Shown: positions 38,401-47,830, numbered from the stretch's first letter. The stretch is DNA of 64,000 nucleotides from Desulfolutivibrio sulfodismutans DSM 3696 (GCF_013376455.1 NZ_CP045504.1:4324463-4388462), one strand, 5' to 3'. The notes: generated by a model from the letters alone, not told the origin. Made by a program: numbers and translations.

Positions 38401-39552
38401 ATGGGCGAGATCGTGATTGGAAGACGCGGCGACCGGATGACGAAGTCGGCCATGGGCCGGTGGATGGCGGCGACCTTTCTTCTGTGCGCCTTTGTGTTGG
38501 GCGCGACCCAGGCCGTTCATGGCACGCGCCTCAAAGACATCGCCTCGTTCAGCGGTTCGCGCACCAACCAGTTGGTGGGCTACGGCCTGGTGGTGGGGCT
38601 GTCCGGCACGGGCGACAAGCGCGGTTCGGAATTTACCGTGCAGTCCATCTACAACATGCTCGACCGCATGGGCGTGCGCGTGGACAAGGCCACGCTCAAG
38701 CCCCGCAACGTGGCCGCCGTCATGGTCACGGCCCAGATGCCTATTTCCGCCAAGGCCGGCACCCGCATGGACGTGACCATCTCCTCGCTTGGCGACTCGA
38801 CCAGCCTGCTTGGCGGGGTGCTTCTGGTCACGCCGCTCAAGGGCATCGACGGCAACATCTACGCCATCGCCCAGGGCTCGCTCCTGGTGGGCGGCGTGAC
38901 GGCCTCGGGCACGGCGGCCTCGGTTTCCAAAAACATCACCACCGTGGGCATGATCCCTGGCGGGGCCAACGTGGAGCGGACCATCCCCTTCGAGTTCAAC
39001 CAGCAGGAGGGCCTGACGCTCAACCTGCAGCATCCCGATTTTTCCACGGCCCAGCAGGTGGCCCAGAAGATCAACGACGCCATGGGCGGGGCCTTTGCCG
39101 CCGCCGTGGACGGGGCCACCGTAAACCTTGCCGTGCCTGAACAGCACAAGGGCAACCTGGTGCCGCTTCTGGCCAATCTGGAGAATCTGGAGATTCGGCC
39201 GGACAACCGGGCCCGGGTGGTGGTGGACGAAAAGACCGGCACCGTGGTGGTGGGCTTAAACGTCAAACTGGCCCCGGCCGCCGTGACCCACGGCAATCTG
39301 CAGATCGAGATCCGCGAATCCGCCGAGGTCTCCCAGCCCCTGCCGTTCTCCGAAGGGCAGACCGTGGTGGTGCCGGAGACGGATATCGCCATGCAGGAAG
39401 ACAACCGCAAGCTCAAGCTGGTGGAGGGCGCCAGCCTTCAGGAACTGGTGCAGGGCTTAAACGCCCTGGGGGCCACCCCGCGCGACCTCATCAGCGTCCT
39501 GCGCACCTTGCAGACCTCGGGCTCCCTGCACGCCGAGCTGGAGGTCATGTAA
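38401..39552 (+). CDS. flgI: flagellar P-ring protein FlgI
   Basis: 383 residues from ATG 38401 (AGAGGA five bases upstream); ATG 38386 and 38437 are less well placed. An N-terminal signal peptide ends near AVHG. Conserved [30 protein letters not shown] and the C-terminal [22 protein letters not shown]. Periplasmic P ring around the rod, made with FlgA. Ends one base before flgJ. Confidence 0.96.
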   Translation: MGEIVIGRRGDRMTKSAMGRWMAATFLLCAFVLGATQAVHGTRLKDIASFSGSRTNQLVGYGLVVGLSGTGDKRGSEFTVQSIYNMLDRMGVRVDKATLKPRNVAAVMVTAQMPISAKAGTRMDVTISSLGDSTSLLGGVLLVTPLKGIDGNIYAIAQGSLLVGGVTASGTAASVSKNITTVGMIPGGANVERTIPFEFNQQEGLTLNLQHPDFSTAQQVAQKINDAMGGAFAAAVDGATVNLAVPEQHKGNLVPLLANLENLEIRPDNRARVVVDEKTGTVVVGLNVKLAPAAVTHGNLQIEIRESAEVSQPLPFSEGQTVVVPETDIAMQEDNRKLKLVEGASLQELVQGLNALGATPRDLISVLRTLQTSGSLHAELEVM

Positions 39553-39553
39553 C

Positions 39554-40720
39554 ATGTCCGTGGGCCTGGAATCGCCGCTTTTGGCCGCGCCCGCCGAGGC
39601 GGGGGTGGATGTCCAGAACAAGCTGCACATGGATTCCCTGGCCAGAACCCTCAATGCCGGGAATACGGATGAGAAGAAACTGCGCGAGGCCTGCCGGGGA
39701 TTCGAAAGCGCGTTTCTGCAAAAGCTCATGGCCCAGATGCGGGCCACGGTGCCCAAGGACGGCATTTTGCACGGCCCCTACGAGGACAAATACCTGTCCA
39801 TGTTCGATCAGGCCATGGGCGACAAGCTGGCCGAGGCCGGCGGCATCGGCCTGGCGGACATGATGTATGCCCAACTCAAGGAGCGGGTGGGGCGGGGCAA
39901 GGGCCAATCGGACCAGACAGGCCAGACGGGCGCCGGATCGGGTGCGCCGACAGGGCCCGCCAAGGGGGCGACGCTGCCCGCCAACCGTCCTGCGGCCGGA
40001 ACGGGACTGGACCACCTTCCCACGAAATCGGCCGGGATCCCGAGCGAGCCGCAGCGCATCATAGCCGATCCCGTGTTGGCCCATCCCTCCCATTCCCTGT
40101 TCCTCTCCGCCAAGGCCGCCGAGGGGACCGACGCCTCGCGTCCCGGCCGGGATCAGGCCGCCATGGAACTGGCGGCCCCGGTGACCGGGATCATCACCTC
40201 GGACTACGGCTGGCGTGGCGACCCGTTCACCGGCAAGACGGCCTGGCATGCGGGCATGGACATCGCCGCCCCCGAAGGGGAAGCGGTTGCCGCCTGCTGG
40301 GACGGACAGGTCGTTTTTGCCGGGCAAAAGGGCGGCTACGGCAAGGCCGTGATCGTGGAGCATGAAGGCGGATGGCGTAGTGTTTACGGGCACTTAAGTA
40401 GTATCGACGTGCAGCAGGGAGATGTTGTCGCCGCAGGCCGGAAAATTGCAGAAGTAGGGAGTACGGGACGATCCACCGGCCCTCATCTGCACTTCGAACT
40501 GCGATACGCCGGGGCCAGCGTGGATCCCATGCAGGTGGGGATCTATGCGGCGAGCGCCGCATCGCAAGGCATAAACGAAGGCGCGACGATGGCGGCGCGC
40601 TCCAGCGGGGGAGGAAGTCATGACCTCGAGAATCATCGCCAGCCTGAACAGGCAGGAGAAGGCCCTGGCGCTTTTGGCCATGCTGCAGCGGGAAGAATTT
40701 ACCCACCTGAGGGTGCTTGA
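39554..40720 (+). CDS. flgJ: FlgJ-like rod-binding protein fused to a LytM (M23) endopeptidase
   Basis: 388 residues. N-terminal rod-binding domain about 35-110 (REACRGFESAFLQKLMAQMR, as in FlgJ). A Gly/Thr/Pro-rich linker, then a LytM/M23 domain about 205-330 with the zinc ligands and base: His232 and Asp236 in WHAGMDIAAP, His311 and His313 in GPHLHFEL. Usual FlgJ proteins carry a glucosaminidase domain there. This one predicts cleavage of peptide cross-links in peptidoglycan to let the rod through. The reading frame runs 101 bp into flgN, an unusual overlap that gives a non-conserved tail. Confidence 0.88.
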   Translation: MSVGLESPLLAAPAEAGVDVQNKLHMDSLARTLNAGNTDEKKLREACRGFESAFLQKLMAQMRATVPKDGILHGPYEDKYLSMFDQAMGDKLAEAGGIGLADMMYAQLKERVGRGKGQSDQTGQTGAGSGAPTGPAKGATLPANRPAAGTGLDHLPTKSAGIPSEPQRIIADPVLAHPSHSLFLSAKAAEGTDASRPGRDQAAMELAAPVTGIITSDYGWRGDPFTGKTAWHAGMDIAAPEGEAVAACWDGQVVFAGQKGGYGKAVIVEHEGGWRSVYGHLSSIDVQQGDVVAAGRKIAEVGSTGRSTGPHLHFELRYAGASVDPMQVGIYAASAASQGINEGATMAARSSGGGSHDLENHRQPEQAGEGPGAFGHAAAGRIYPPEGA

Positions 40721-41096
40721 CCCCACCAAGGTGGCCGGACTCGAGTTTTCCATCCATGAACTTCTGCGCCAGATCGCGGTGGAGCGCACCGAACTGCGCG
40801 CCATCTACGCCACGATTGTTCCCGCCGCCAAGCGCCTTTCCGAGGTCATCCACACCTTCTCCGAGGATCAGCGCCAGCGCGCCCAGGCATTGTATGAGGG
40901 CATCGACCGCCGGGAGCAGGCCTGCTCCAGGCAGGCCGAGCTGAATTTCAAGATGGCCCTGGGGTTTTATGACCAGAGCCGCTCCTGCGTCGAATTCATC
41001 CAGAAGCAACTTGTCCCCACCAGGAACGTCTATACCGCCGCCGGGCGCTATGCCCGGGCCACGGCCGAGCCGACACTTGTGAGCGGGAGAATGTAA
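40620..41096 (+). CDS. flgN: flagellar export chaperone FlgN
   Basis: 158 residues, mostly helical, with GGGGGAGG before the ATG. The N-terminal LLAMLQREEFTHLRVLD segment and central heptads match FlgN, the cytosolic chaperone for FlgK and FlgL. The stop overlaps the flgK start as TAATG. It starts inside flgJ. Confidence 0.8.
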   Translation: MTSRIIASLNRQEKALALLAMLQREEFTHLRVLDPTKVAGLEFSIHELLRQIAVERTELRAIYATIVPAAKRLSEVIHTFSEDQRQRAQALYEGIDRREQACSRQAELNFKMALGFYDQSRSCVEFIQKQLVPTRNVYTAAGRYARATAEPTLVSGRM

Positions 41097-43231
41097 TGCC
41101 TGGCATCAGCTCTGTCCTCAATATCGCCCAAAGCGGGCTTCGCGCCTCGCAACTGGCTATCGAGGTCACGGGCAACAATATCGCCAACGTCGATACCGAG
41201 GGCTACAGCCGACAGGTGCTTCTTCTCGAAGAAGCCATGTCCATCAATTATTCGCCCGGGCAGTTGGGGACAGGCGTTCTGGCCACGCAGGTGGTGCGGC
41301 TGTTCGACAAGTTCATCGAATTGCAATACCTGGACAAGTCCTCCACGGCGTCGAGCTACGAGGCCGCCTACGGCGCCCTGCAAAGCGTGGAGGCCCTGTT
41401 CAACGAATCCAATACCAGCGGCGTCAGCTCCGCCCTGTCCCAGTTCCTCTCCGATCTGCAGGAACTGACCTTGAGTCCCCAAGACAGCGCCGTTCGGCAG
41501 GTGATCGTCGACGACGCGGAAAATCTTCTGAGCATGATCGGCCAGATGGATGCCGATCTGGCCTCCATTCAAAGCCAGATGGAAGACTACATCTCCCAGG
41601 ATGTGGACCGCATCAACGATCTGGCCCAGGAGATCGCCGATCTCAACGCCCAGATCAATCAGAATACCGTGGAAGGCTCCAACAATCCCAACGCCCTCTA
41701 CGATCTGCGCGACGTCAAGATTCGCGAACTGGCCTCCATCGTGGACATCCAGTACATCGACAACGGCTACGGAGACATCACCCTCATGACCAAGGCCGGC
41801 CACACCATTGTGGACGGCACCTCGACCTTCAAGTTCACGTTCGAGCAGGGAAAGACCACCCAGCAGCTCACCCAGTCCTCCACCTTCGACGGCCAGGCCT
41901 ACTACGACGGAAACGACGAATATGAATACACCCTGCAGGTGGTGGATGCCGGGAGCGTGACCAGCGGGGCCGGGGCCGCTACCTTCCGGGTGTCCCTGGA
42001 CGGCGGCAAGACCTGGCTCAAGGACGACAACGGCGACGACATCCTCTATTCCGCCCGTCCCGAGGACGGCAAGGTGCAGATCGGAGAACTGGAAGTCTGG
42101 TTCGGCTCAAGCAGCAATCCCGACGATCCCCCGGCCGACGGCAATCTGAGCGCAGGGGACAGCTTTACCCTGGTCCCCAAAAAGGCCATCTACTGGTACA
42201 AGGCGGCAGGCACGGCCATAAACGTCACCCCCCAGACCTATGCCAACGGCACCGAGAACACCTCGCGCATCACCGGCGGCTCCCTGGAGGGCTATTGCAC
42301 CGTGCGCGACGTCAACGTCAGCGCCTACCGGGACCGTCTGGCGGCCTTTACCGAAAGCCTGGTGTGGGAAGTCAACAGCATCCATTCCCAGGGCGCGGGC
42401 CTTTCCGCCTTCAGCTACGCCATGGGGTCGTATGCCGTGGCCGATGCCGACACCGCCCTGGGAAGCCGCTCTTCGGGACTGGTTTTCGGGGACAGGCTCT
42501 CGTCCGGGGTTTCGAGCATGTATTTCTACGACGCAGCCACCGGCAAGCTGGCCTCGGCGGCGTCCTTCGGCTTTATTGATTTCGATCCCGTGGCCTCGGG
42601 GGCGCAGCCCTTCGACCCGTCCGTCCACAGCTTAAACGACGTGGTGGACGCCATAAACAATACCTTCGGCACCTTTTGCACCGCCCAGGTCATCAACGGC
42701 GCCCTGTCCGTCACCGCCGACACCGGCTACACCTTCGCCTTCGGCGAGGATTCGACGGGGCTCTATGCGGCCCTGGGCATCAACACGTTTTTTACCGGCT
42801 CCACGCCAACCGACGCCGCCGTCAACACCGTGGTGGCCAATGATACGAATTTCCTCAACGCCGGGCACGTCAACGGGGCCGGGGAATTGAACACCGGCGA
42901 CAACACCACGGCCCTGTCCCTGGCCGGGCTGTCCACGAAAAAGGTGACGATTTCCACCTTCGCCGGCGGGGACACCAGCCAGACCCTGTCCGGATATTAC
43001 AATTCCCTGGTGGGCCTGGTGGGCGTGGACACCCAGAACGCCGAGTACAATTATCTGTATCAATCCGCCCTGGCCGATGAACTGGCCTCACGCCAGGATT
43101 CGGTTTCGGCTGTGAGCCTGGACGAGGAAATGTCCAACCTGATCCGGTTCCAGCAGTCCTACCAGGCGGCGGCCAAGCTCATCAGCACGGCCGACGAGAT
43201 GTTCCAGACGATTCTTGGGATGAAGTCCTAG
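41096..43231 (+). CDS. flgK: flagellar hook-associated protein 1 (FlgK)
   Basis: 711 residues, longer than the E. coli protein (about 550) because of inserted surface domains in the middle. The N-terminus PGISSVLNIAQSGLRASQLAIEVTGNNIANVDTEGY is diagnostic, as is the C-terminal EEMSNLIRFQQSYQAAAKLIST. Junction protein between hook and filament, chaperoned by FlgN, whose gene overlaps it. Confidence 0.95.
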   Translation: MPGISSVLNIAQSGLRASQLAIEVTGNNIANVDTEGYSRQVLLLEEAMSINYSPGQLGTGVLATQVVRLFDKFIELQYLDKSSTASSYEAAYGALQSVEALFNESNTSGVSSALSQFLSDLQELTLSPQDSAVRQVIVDDAENLLSMIGQMDADLASIQSQMEDYISQDVDRINDLAQEIADLNAQINQNTVEGSNNPNALYDLRDVKIRELASIVDIQYIDNGYGDITLMTKAGHTIVDGTSTFKFTFEQGKTTQQLTQSSTFDGQAYYDGNDEYEYTLQVVDAGSVTSGAGAATFRVSLDGGKTWLKDDNGDDILYSARPEDGKVQIGELEVWFGSSSNPDDPPADGNLSAGDSFTLVPKKAIYWYKAAGTAINVTPQTYANGTENTSRITGGSLEGYCTVRDVNVSAYRDRLAAFTESLVWEVNSIHSQGAGLSAFSYAMGSYAVADADTALGSRSSGLVFGDRLSSGVSSMYFYDAATGKLASAASFGFIDFDPVASGAQPFDPSVHSLNDVVDAINNTFGTFCTAQVINGALSVTADTGYTFAFGEDSTGLYAALGINTFFTGSTPTDAAVNTVVANDTNFLNAGHVNGAGELNTGDNTTALSLAGLSTKKVTISTFAGGDTSQTLSGYYNSLVGLVGVDTQNAEYNYLYQSALADELASRQDSVSAVSLDEEMSNLIRFQQSYQAAAKLISTADEMFQTILGMKS

Positions 43232-43241
43232 TGTTGCGTCC

Positions 43242-43269
43242 CTTAAAAAATACGCCAGTATTTTTTAAG
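43242..43269. terminator. AT-rich perfect hairpin after flgK
   Basis: CTTAAAAAATAC, loop GCCA, GTATTTTTTAAG: a perfect 12-bp stem with A/T-rich flanks on both sides, 10 bp after the flgK stop. It may end or attenuate the flgF-K transcript before flgL. Confidence 0.7.
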
Positions 43270-43361
43270 AAAAAACAAGTCGTTCAGGTTGTTGATTTGA
43301 AAAGTCGTGTACGCCAGGTTCGAGGACAAGACCCTAGGGCAGGCACGGGAGGATATACATC

Positions 43362-44912
43362 ATGATCATGCGCGTCACGCAACGGGGGATGTATTCCAAC
43401 GTCCTGCAGAATATGAACTCCTCCCTTTCCCAGCTCATGGAGTCCAACATCCAGTCGTCGAGTCAACAGCGGATCAACAAGCCTTCCGACGATCCTATCG
43501 GTACGGTTCGGGTCTTGAACGGCCGCGACACCCTGTCCTCTCTTGGCCAATACCGCGAGAACATCTCCATGGCCGAGGGCTGGCTCAGCCTGGCCGACTC
43601 CACCATGACCTCGGTGAGCACCGTGCTCACCAGCATCAAGGAACTGGCCGAGCAGGCCTCCTCCGGCACCCTGACCGACGAGAATAGGGAACAGATCAGC
43701 TACGAGATGCGCCAGCTTTTCGAGCAGCTCATTTCCCTGGCCAATACCACCTATCAGGGCAGTTCCATCTTTGCGGGGCATAAGACCGACACCCCGGCCT
43801 TCGAGGAAACCCTGTGGATGACCAGCAACGACGAGGCCCTGTCCGAGACGTCGTTCACCATCACAGGAGACTCGGATTCCACGATCCTGGTGCAGTTCTC
43901 CGAATCCGGAAGCCTGTCCGACGTGCCTCCCCCTGCCTTCCGCTATTCCTCCGACGGCGGCGAAACCTGGGCCGAGGGAACCTACAGCGCCACCGCCCCG
44001 GCCGGACAGGTGCGCCTGGAACTGGGCGATTCCGTCACCCTGGACCTGGACGCCACGGCCAGCGTCACGGCCAGCGAGGATGAAAACGACACGGACGGCA
44101 CCTGGCTGTGGATACGCCCCACGGCCGTCTATCAGGGCGACGATGCCGACTCTTCGGAGGTCGACCCCCTCTACAACACCAGCGTCACGGGAACGGCCGA
44201 CGGCACGTTTAAAGACAACGTGGTGGTCCGTGTGGACGAGGCCGTGGACATGTCGGCCTCCGGGGCCAGCTTCACCTATTCGTACAGTTCCGACGGCGGG
44301 CTGACCTGGTCCGAAGGGCACACCTCGAGCGCCATTGCCTCGGGCAGCGCCATGTTACCCATCCCCGGCGGGATATTGACCCTGACCAGCGCCACGGGGG
44401 CGGCCATCCCGGCCGGAGGGCAGTTTGTGGTGCGGCCACGCACGGCCGACATCGACGTCCAGATCTCCTCCAACCAGACCGTGACCATCAACGGCGTGGG
44501 CAAGGATATTTTCGGCGGCGTGTACGCCGATCCCTCGGGGGACGGCAGTTATGAGGCGGTGACCATTAACGGGAGCCTGACCGCCAATGTCTTTGAAACC
44601 GTGGGCAAGCTTGTGGGCTACCTGGAGACCAACAACCAGTCGGGGTGCCAGGAGTGCCTGGCCGACTTGACCGACTCCCAGCAGTCCATCCTGAATTATG
44701 CGGCCAGCGTGGGCGGCCGGGAGAACCGGCTGACGGCGGCGGACACCTTCCTGGAAAATCTCGAAGCCAACGTCACGGAACAGGTGAGCAGTGTGGAGGA
44801 TGTGGATCTGGCTGCACTCCTGGTGAAGATTTCCCAGCAGGAATTGGCGTATCAGTCCGTTCTCAAGTCCTCGGCCACCATTATGGAACTGAGCCTGATG
44901 AACTACGTGTAG
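43362..44912 (+). CDS. flgL: flagellar hook-associated protein 3 (FlgL)
   Basis: 516 residues from ATG 43362 (GGGAGGA well spaced). The N-terminus MRVTQRGMYSNVLQNMNSSLSQLM and C-terminal GGRENRLTAADTFLENLEANV, SVEDVDLAALLVKISQQELAYQSVL are typical. The middle is enlarged by insertions with Ig-like repeats of the form FxYSSDGGxTWxEG, which occur twice, at residues about 190 and 310. Such FlgL enlargements are seen in several bacteria and probably face outward. Confidence 0.93.
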   Translation: MIMRVTQRGMYSNVLQNMNSSLSQLMESNIQSSSQQRINKPSDDPIGTVRVLNGRDTLSSLGQYRENISMAEGWLSLADSTMTSVSTVLTSIKELAEQASSGTLTDENREQISYEMRQLFEQLISLANTTYQGSSIFAGHKTDTPAFEETLWMTSNDEALSETSFTITGDSDSTILVQFSESGSLSDVPPPAFRYSSDGGETWAEGTYSATAPAGQVRLELGDSVTLDLDATASVTASEDENDTDGTWLWIRPTAVYQGDDADSSEVDPLYNTSVTGTADGTFKDNVVVRVDEAVDMSASGASFTYSYSSDGGLTWSEGHTSSAIASGSAMLPIPGGILTLTSATGAAIPAGGQFVVRPRTADIDVQISSNQTVTINGVGKDIFGGVYADPSGDGSYEAVTINGSLTANVFETVGKLVGYLETNNQSGCQECLADLTDSQQSILNYAASVGGRENRLTAADTFLENLEANVTEQVSSVEDVDLAALLVKISQQELAYQSVLKSSATIMELSLMNYV

Positions 44913-44988
44913 AGCGATGAGGCGTGCGCAGGGGGGCTGCAAAGAAAGACGCGAGGCCGGGAAATCCGTGGGCGAGCAGCTGTTTCTG

Positions 44989-45018
44989 TTGACACGGCTC
45001 CCAAGTGGCGAATAGACA
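44989..45018 (+). promoter_or_regulatory. candidate sigma70-type promoter of csrA
   Basis: TTGACA (44989-44994), 18-bp spacer, TAGACA (45013-45018), 63 bp before the csrA start. Confidence 0.45.
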
Positions 45019-45080
45019 TGCTGTCACGCGGACGGCGTTTCTCGCCTGAGCGAAACCTGTTTCCATCAAACGGGGCATTG

Positions 45081-45320
45081 ATGCTCATACTTACCCGACG
45101 CCCGGGAGAAAGCCTGCACCTGGGCGACAACATCAAGATCACCGTGCTTGGCGTACAGGGCAAGCAGATCAAGATCGGTCTCGACGTCCCGCACGACATG
45201 CAGGTCTATCGTGAAGAGGTGTACCTGCGGATTCTCGAACAGAACAGGCAGGCCATGCAGGCAAGCGACCAGGACGTTTTCGCCGCGGCGGACATATGGC
45301 ACAAGAAAACGAAAGAATAA
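45081..45320 (+). CDS. csrA: carbon storage regulator CsrA
   Basis: 79 residues from ATG 45081. [24 protein letters not shown] and [22 protein letters not shown] are the RNA-binding strands of CsrA. It represses translation of flagellin-type mRNAs. The next gene is its antagonist fliW, overlapping by 25 bp: the FliW-CsrA partner switch that matches flagellin synthesis to secretion. Confidence 0.97.
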   Translation: MLILTRRPGESLHLGDNIKITVLGVQGKQIKIGLDVPHDMQVYREEVYLRILEQNRQAMQASDQDVFAAADIWHKKTKE

Positions 45321-45799
45321 TCCAGTCCCGGGTGGGAGAGGTGGGCGTGCCCCCGGAACGGGTCATCCGTTTCCCCAGGGGGCTGATCGGTTTCGAACAC
45401 CACAAGGAATTCACCCTCATTCATTTGAAGGAGGATTCGCCGTTTCATTTGCTGCAAAGCATGGACGATCCCAAGCTGGGACTTTTGGTGGCCGATCCGT
45501 ACAGTTTCATGACCGAATACGAGGTGGTGGTCGGCGAGGCCGACCGGCGTATCCTCGGGGTGGACGATCGGCGCAAGGTGGCGGTGTTCGTCACCGTGAG
45601 CATCCCCGTGGGGCGTCCGGAACTGACCACCCTGAACTTGAGCGGTCCCCTGGTCATCAACTATGAAACGCGCATCGGGCTGCAGGTTCCCCAAACCGAC
45701 GCCAAGTATCCCAGCCATTTCATGCCCGGGGCGGCGGCGGGCCAAAATGGAACGCCGTCCGAATCCTCCGAATCCTCCGGAGAAACCGAGGAGAAATAG
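45296..45799 (+). CDS. fliW: flagellar assembly factor FliW
   Basis: 167 residues. Typical FliW sequence [32 protein letters not shown] and the C-terminal [17 protein letters not shown]. FliW binds either flagellin or CsrA. When flagellin is scarce FliW sequesters CsrA. Overlaps the csrA 3' end, so co-translated. The last 20 residues are a low-complexity Ser/Glu tail. Confidence 0.95.
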   Translation: MAQENERIIQSRVGEVGVPPERVIRFPRGLIGFEHHKEFTLIHLKEDSPFHLLQSMDDPKLGLLVADPYSFMTEYEVVVGEADRRILGVDDRRKVAVFVTVSIPVGRPELTTLNLSGPLVINYETRIGLQVPQTDAKYPSHFMPGAAAGQNGTPSESSESSGETEEK

Positions 45800-45837
45800 A
45801 CCGTCGCGCAGGTTGCGGCGCAGACCATACAAGTGAC

Positions 45838-45873
45838 AAAGCCCCGGTTTTTCGAAACCGGGGCTTTTTTATC
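45838..45873. terminator. bidirectional intrinsic terminator between fliW and flgM
   Basis: AAAGCCCCGGTTT, loop TTCG, AAACCGGGGCTTT with T-run after and A-run before. It serves both convergent transcripts. Confidence 0.92.
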
Positions 45874-45975
45874 CGTCTGTCCCGGTCGTGCGCCGGGCTT
45901 TTTTCTGTGCGGTCACAAAAACGGCGCCTCCCCCTCGCGGAAGGCGCCGCCGTCATTTCATGAAGCCGTAAAGGA

Positions 45976-46290
45976 TCAGGACAGAAGGTCGATCTCGGAC
46001 AGGAGCATCTTTTCGGCGATCTTGTGGGAATCGGGCTGATATTCGCCGGATTCCACCTGGGCCTTGAGCTCCGCCACCCGATCCGCGCGCACGTCGGACG
46101 AACTCTGGGCGTCGCGCACGGCCTGGGAAAAGAGCCTGGCATCGCCCGAAAGGGTGACCGTGTCTGCGGAGCCGCTGGTCTGGCCGGACTTGCCGCCCTT
46201 GGCGTTTCCGGACACCTCGCCCGACTGGCCGGAACCCACCCGGTTCTGCCCGTAAAGCTTTCCTGTTCCGAAGATGTCGTTGATATCCAT
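45976..46290 (-). CDS. flgM: anti-sigma28 factor FlgM
   Basis: 104 residues from ATG 46290 behind GGGAGGGGG. Disordered Gly/Ser-rich first half, then a C-terminal helix with VTLSGDARLFSQAV and VAELKAQVESGEYQPDSHKIAEKML, the FliA-binding part. FlgM is exported when the hook is complete, freeing FliA. It is itself behind a sigma28-type promoter, a negative feedback. Confidence 0.93.
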   Translation of the reverse strand: MDINDIFGTGKLYGQNRVGSGQSGEVSGNAKGGKSGQTSGSADTVTLSGDARLFSQAVRDAQSSSDVRADRVAELKAQVESGEYQPDSHKIAEKMLLSEIDLLS

Positions 46291-46328
46291 AATCGCCCCC
46301 TCCCGGAGACTCGCTCCGGTTGCACATC

Positions 46329-46356
46329 TTATCGGCAGCGCACCCATGAAAGATTA
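46329..46356 (-). promoter_or_regulatory. sigma28 (FliA) promoter of flgM
   Basis: On the minus strand TAATCTTT (46349-46356), 12 bp, GCCGATAA (46329-46336). The -10 element is a full match to the FliA consensus and the -35 matches at six of eight positions. The predicted start site is about 30 bases before flgM. Confidence 0.75.
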
Positions 46357-46772
46357 GAGCATGGTGTCGTCAACTTTCACCAAGGCCACTTCCCACAGCT
46401 TTTGCAGGAAAATGGTCCGGTTATCCCCCGTCAGTTCCTCGGGGGGGGCATCCTCACGCAAAACAAAGATCTGCAAGTCCTGTTCCTCGGGGGGTAGGCG
46501 TAGAGAAAACGTTCGCCGAAATCCTCCTCGATCTGCTCCTTGATGTCCGCCACCACGGGATTCTCGCTGCCGGTGACAATGAGATTCTCCATGATTTCGG
46601 CGGTCACCCGCTCCACAAGCTCGCGGCGCTTGGCTTCCCGGGAGATGGTCGCCTCGTCCTCGGCCCCGGTGGCGCGCAACATGCGGCGATAGCGGGCCAG
46701 CCGCCGGGCGGTGGTGGCCTGCTTGCCATAGGTGCGAAGCATGTTGCGGACGTCGTAGGCGGTGGCGGGCAC
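46354..46772 (-). pseudogene. conserved flagellar-locus protein with a frameshift in a G6 tract
   Basis: GTG 46772 (GGAGG eight bases upstream; TSS of the sigma28 promoter lies just before) starts PATAYDVRNMLRTYGKQAT and runs as a helical protein to FGERFLYAYPP. There the frame is lost at a C6 tract on the coding strand (46489-46494 as G6). The other frame continues EEQDLQIFVLRED and ends LWEVALVKVDDTML. One added base gives an open frame of 139 residues with even codon use. Similar unbroken proteins next to flgM are what I remember from Desulfovibrio. It may be a real inactivation, a phase-variable tract, or a sequencing error. Confidence 0.7.
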
Positions 46773-46799
46773 GGTCTTTTCCTCCTCTCCCGTCATCTT

Positions 46800-46827
46800 T
46801 TATCGGCATAACCCCAGGCGTTCTTTA
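46800..46827 (-). promoter_or_regulatory. sigma28 (FliA) promoter of the frameshifted flagellar gene
   Basis: On the minus strand TAAAGAAC (46820-46827), 12 bp, GCCGATAA (46800-46807): the -10 element is identical to that of flgM with the same spacer length. It puts the transcript start near 46793, downstream of the ATG at 46796, which is why the GTG at 46772 is chosen as the start. Confidence 0.75.
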
Positions 46828-46960
46828 GCCCGCGCCCGTCAAAAAAGCCATGTCGGATTCCCGACGCGATCCGCGCGGCGGCGACGGCGAAAAGGGCCGG
46901 TCGCCACACTTCCCGGACGATACATTTTATCATACACTTGGCGGCAAGGAAAACAGACAC

Positions 46961-47830
46961 ATGCCGACAAAAGTCGCAAGCATCCTCCTCGTCTACAAGA
47001 CCGACGCCCCCAAGGCCCACGCCCTGGCCCTGGAGATCGCGGGCTGGCTCTCCGACGCCGGAGTGGCCACGCTTTTGCGCGAAAGCCAGACCGACCCCGC
47101 CATCTGGCCCGTACCGCGCGGGCGGGGAGCGGACCCGGCCCGGGAGCCCGATCTGGCCATCCTGCTTGGCGGAGACGGCACACTTTTGAGCGAGGCCCGC
47201 AAAACCAGGGTGGGGGAGTTGCCTATCCTGGGCATCAACCTCGGCCGTGTGGGTTTTTTGACCTCCCTTGGCCCGAAAAACTGGCGGCCGGCCCTTCTCG
47301 GCATCCTGAAAAACGGCTTTCACAGCGTCACCCGTCTGTGCCTGGATGTCTGCGTGGTCCGCGACGGGGAGAAGGTGTTCGCCTCCAGGGCCATCAACGA
47401 CGCGGTCATCGGACGGGGGGCCATGGCCAGGCTGGTGGAATTGCGCCTGGAATACGATGGGGAGTACGTCTGCGACCTGCGCGCCGACGGGCTCATCGTG
47501 GCCACCCCCACCGGGACCACGGCCTATTGCGTGTCGGCCGGCGGGCCCCTGGTGCATCCCGATCTGGAGGCCTATTGCGTGACCCCGGTGTGCCCGTTCC
47601 AGACCGACCTGAAACCGATGGTGCTGCCTTCCTTCGCCCCCATCAGCGTGACCACCCTGGACACCGGGGCGGACATGCATCTGACGGCGGACGGCCAGGA
47701 GGGCTTCCCCCTGCGCCCCAGGGACCAGATCCATGTGACCCGGTCCGCCCGCGGCCTGACCCTGGTGACCCTTCGCGAGGACACCTATTTCGAAAAACTT
47801 CGGCGCAAAGGCTTTGTCGGGCAACGATGA
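46961..47830 (+). CDS. nadK: NAD kinase
   Basis: 289 residues from ATG 46961 (AAGGA at 46946-46950). The catalytic GGDGT is in LAILLGGDGTLLSEAR. NLGRVGFL, then ATPTGTTAYCVSAGGPLVHPD are present, all diagnostic of NAD kinase. Phosphorylates NAD to NADP in the cytosol. Overlaps the next gene as ATGA, so the two are translationally coupled. Confidence 0.95.
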   Translation: MPTKVASILLVYKTDAPKAHALALEIAGWLSDAGVATLLRESQTDPAIWPVPRGRGADPAREPDLAILLGGDGTLLSEARKTRVGELPILGINLGRVGFLTSLGPKNWRPALLGILKNGFHSVTRLCLDVCVVRDGEKVFASRAINDAVIGRGAMARLVELRLEYDGEYVCDLRADGLIVATPTGTTAYCVSAGGPLVHPDLEAYCVTPVCPFQTDLKPMVLPSFAPISVTTLDTGADMHLTADGQEGFPLRPRDQIHVTRSARGLTLVTLREDTYFEKLRRKGFVGQR

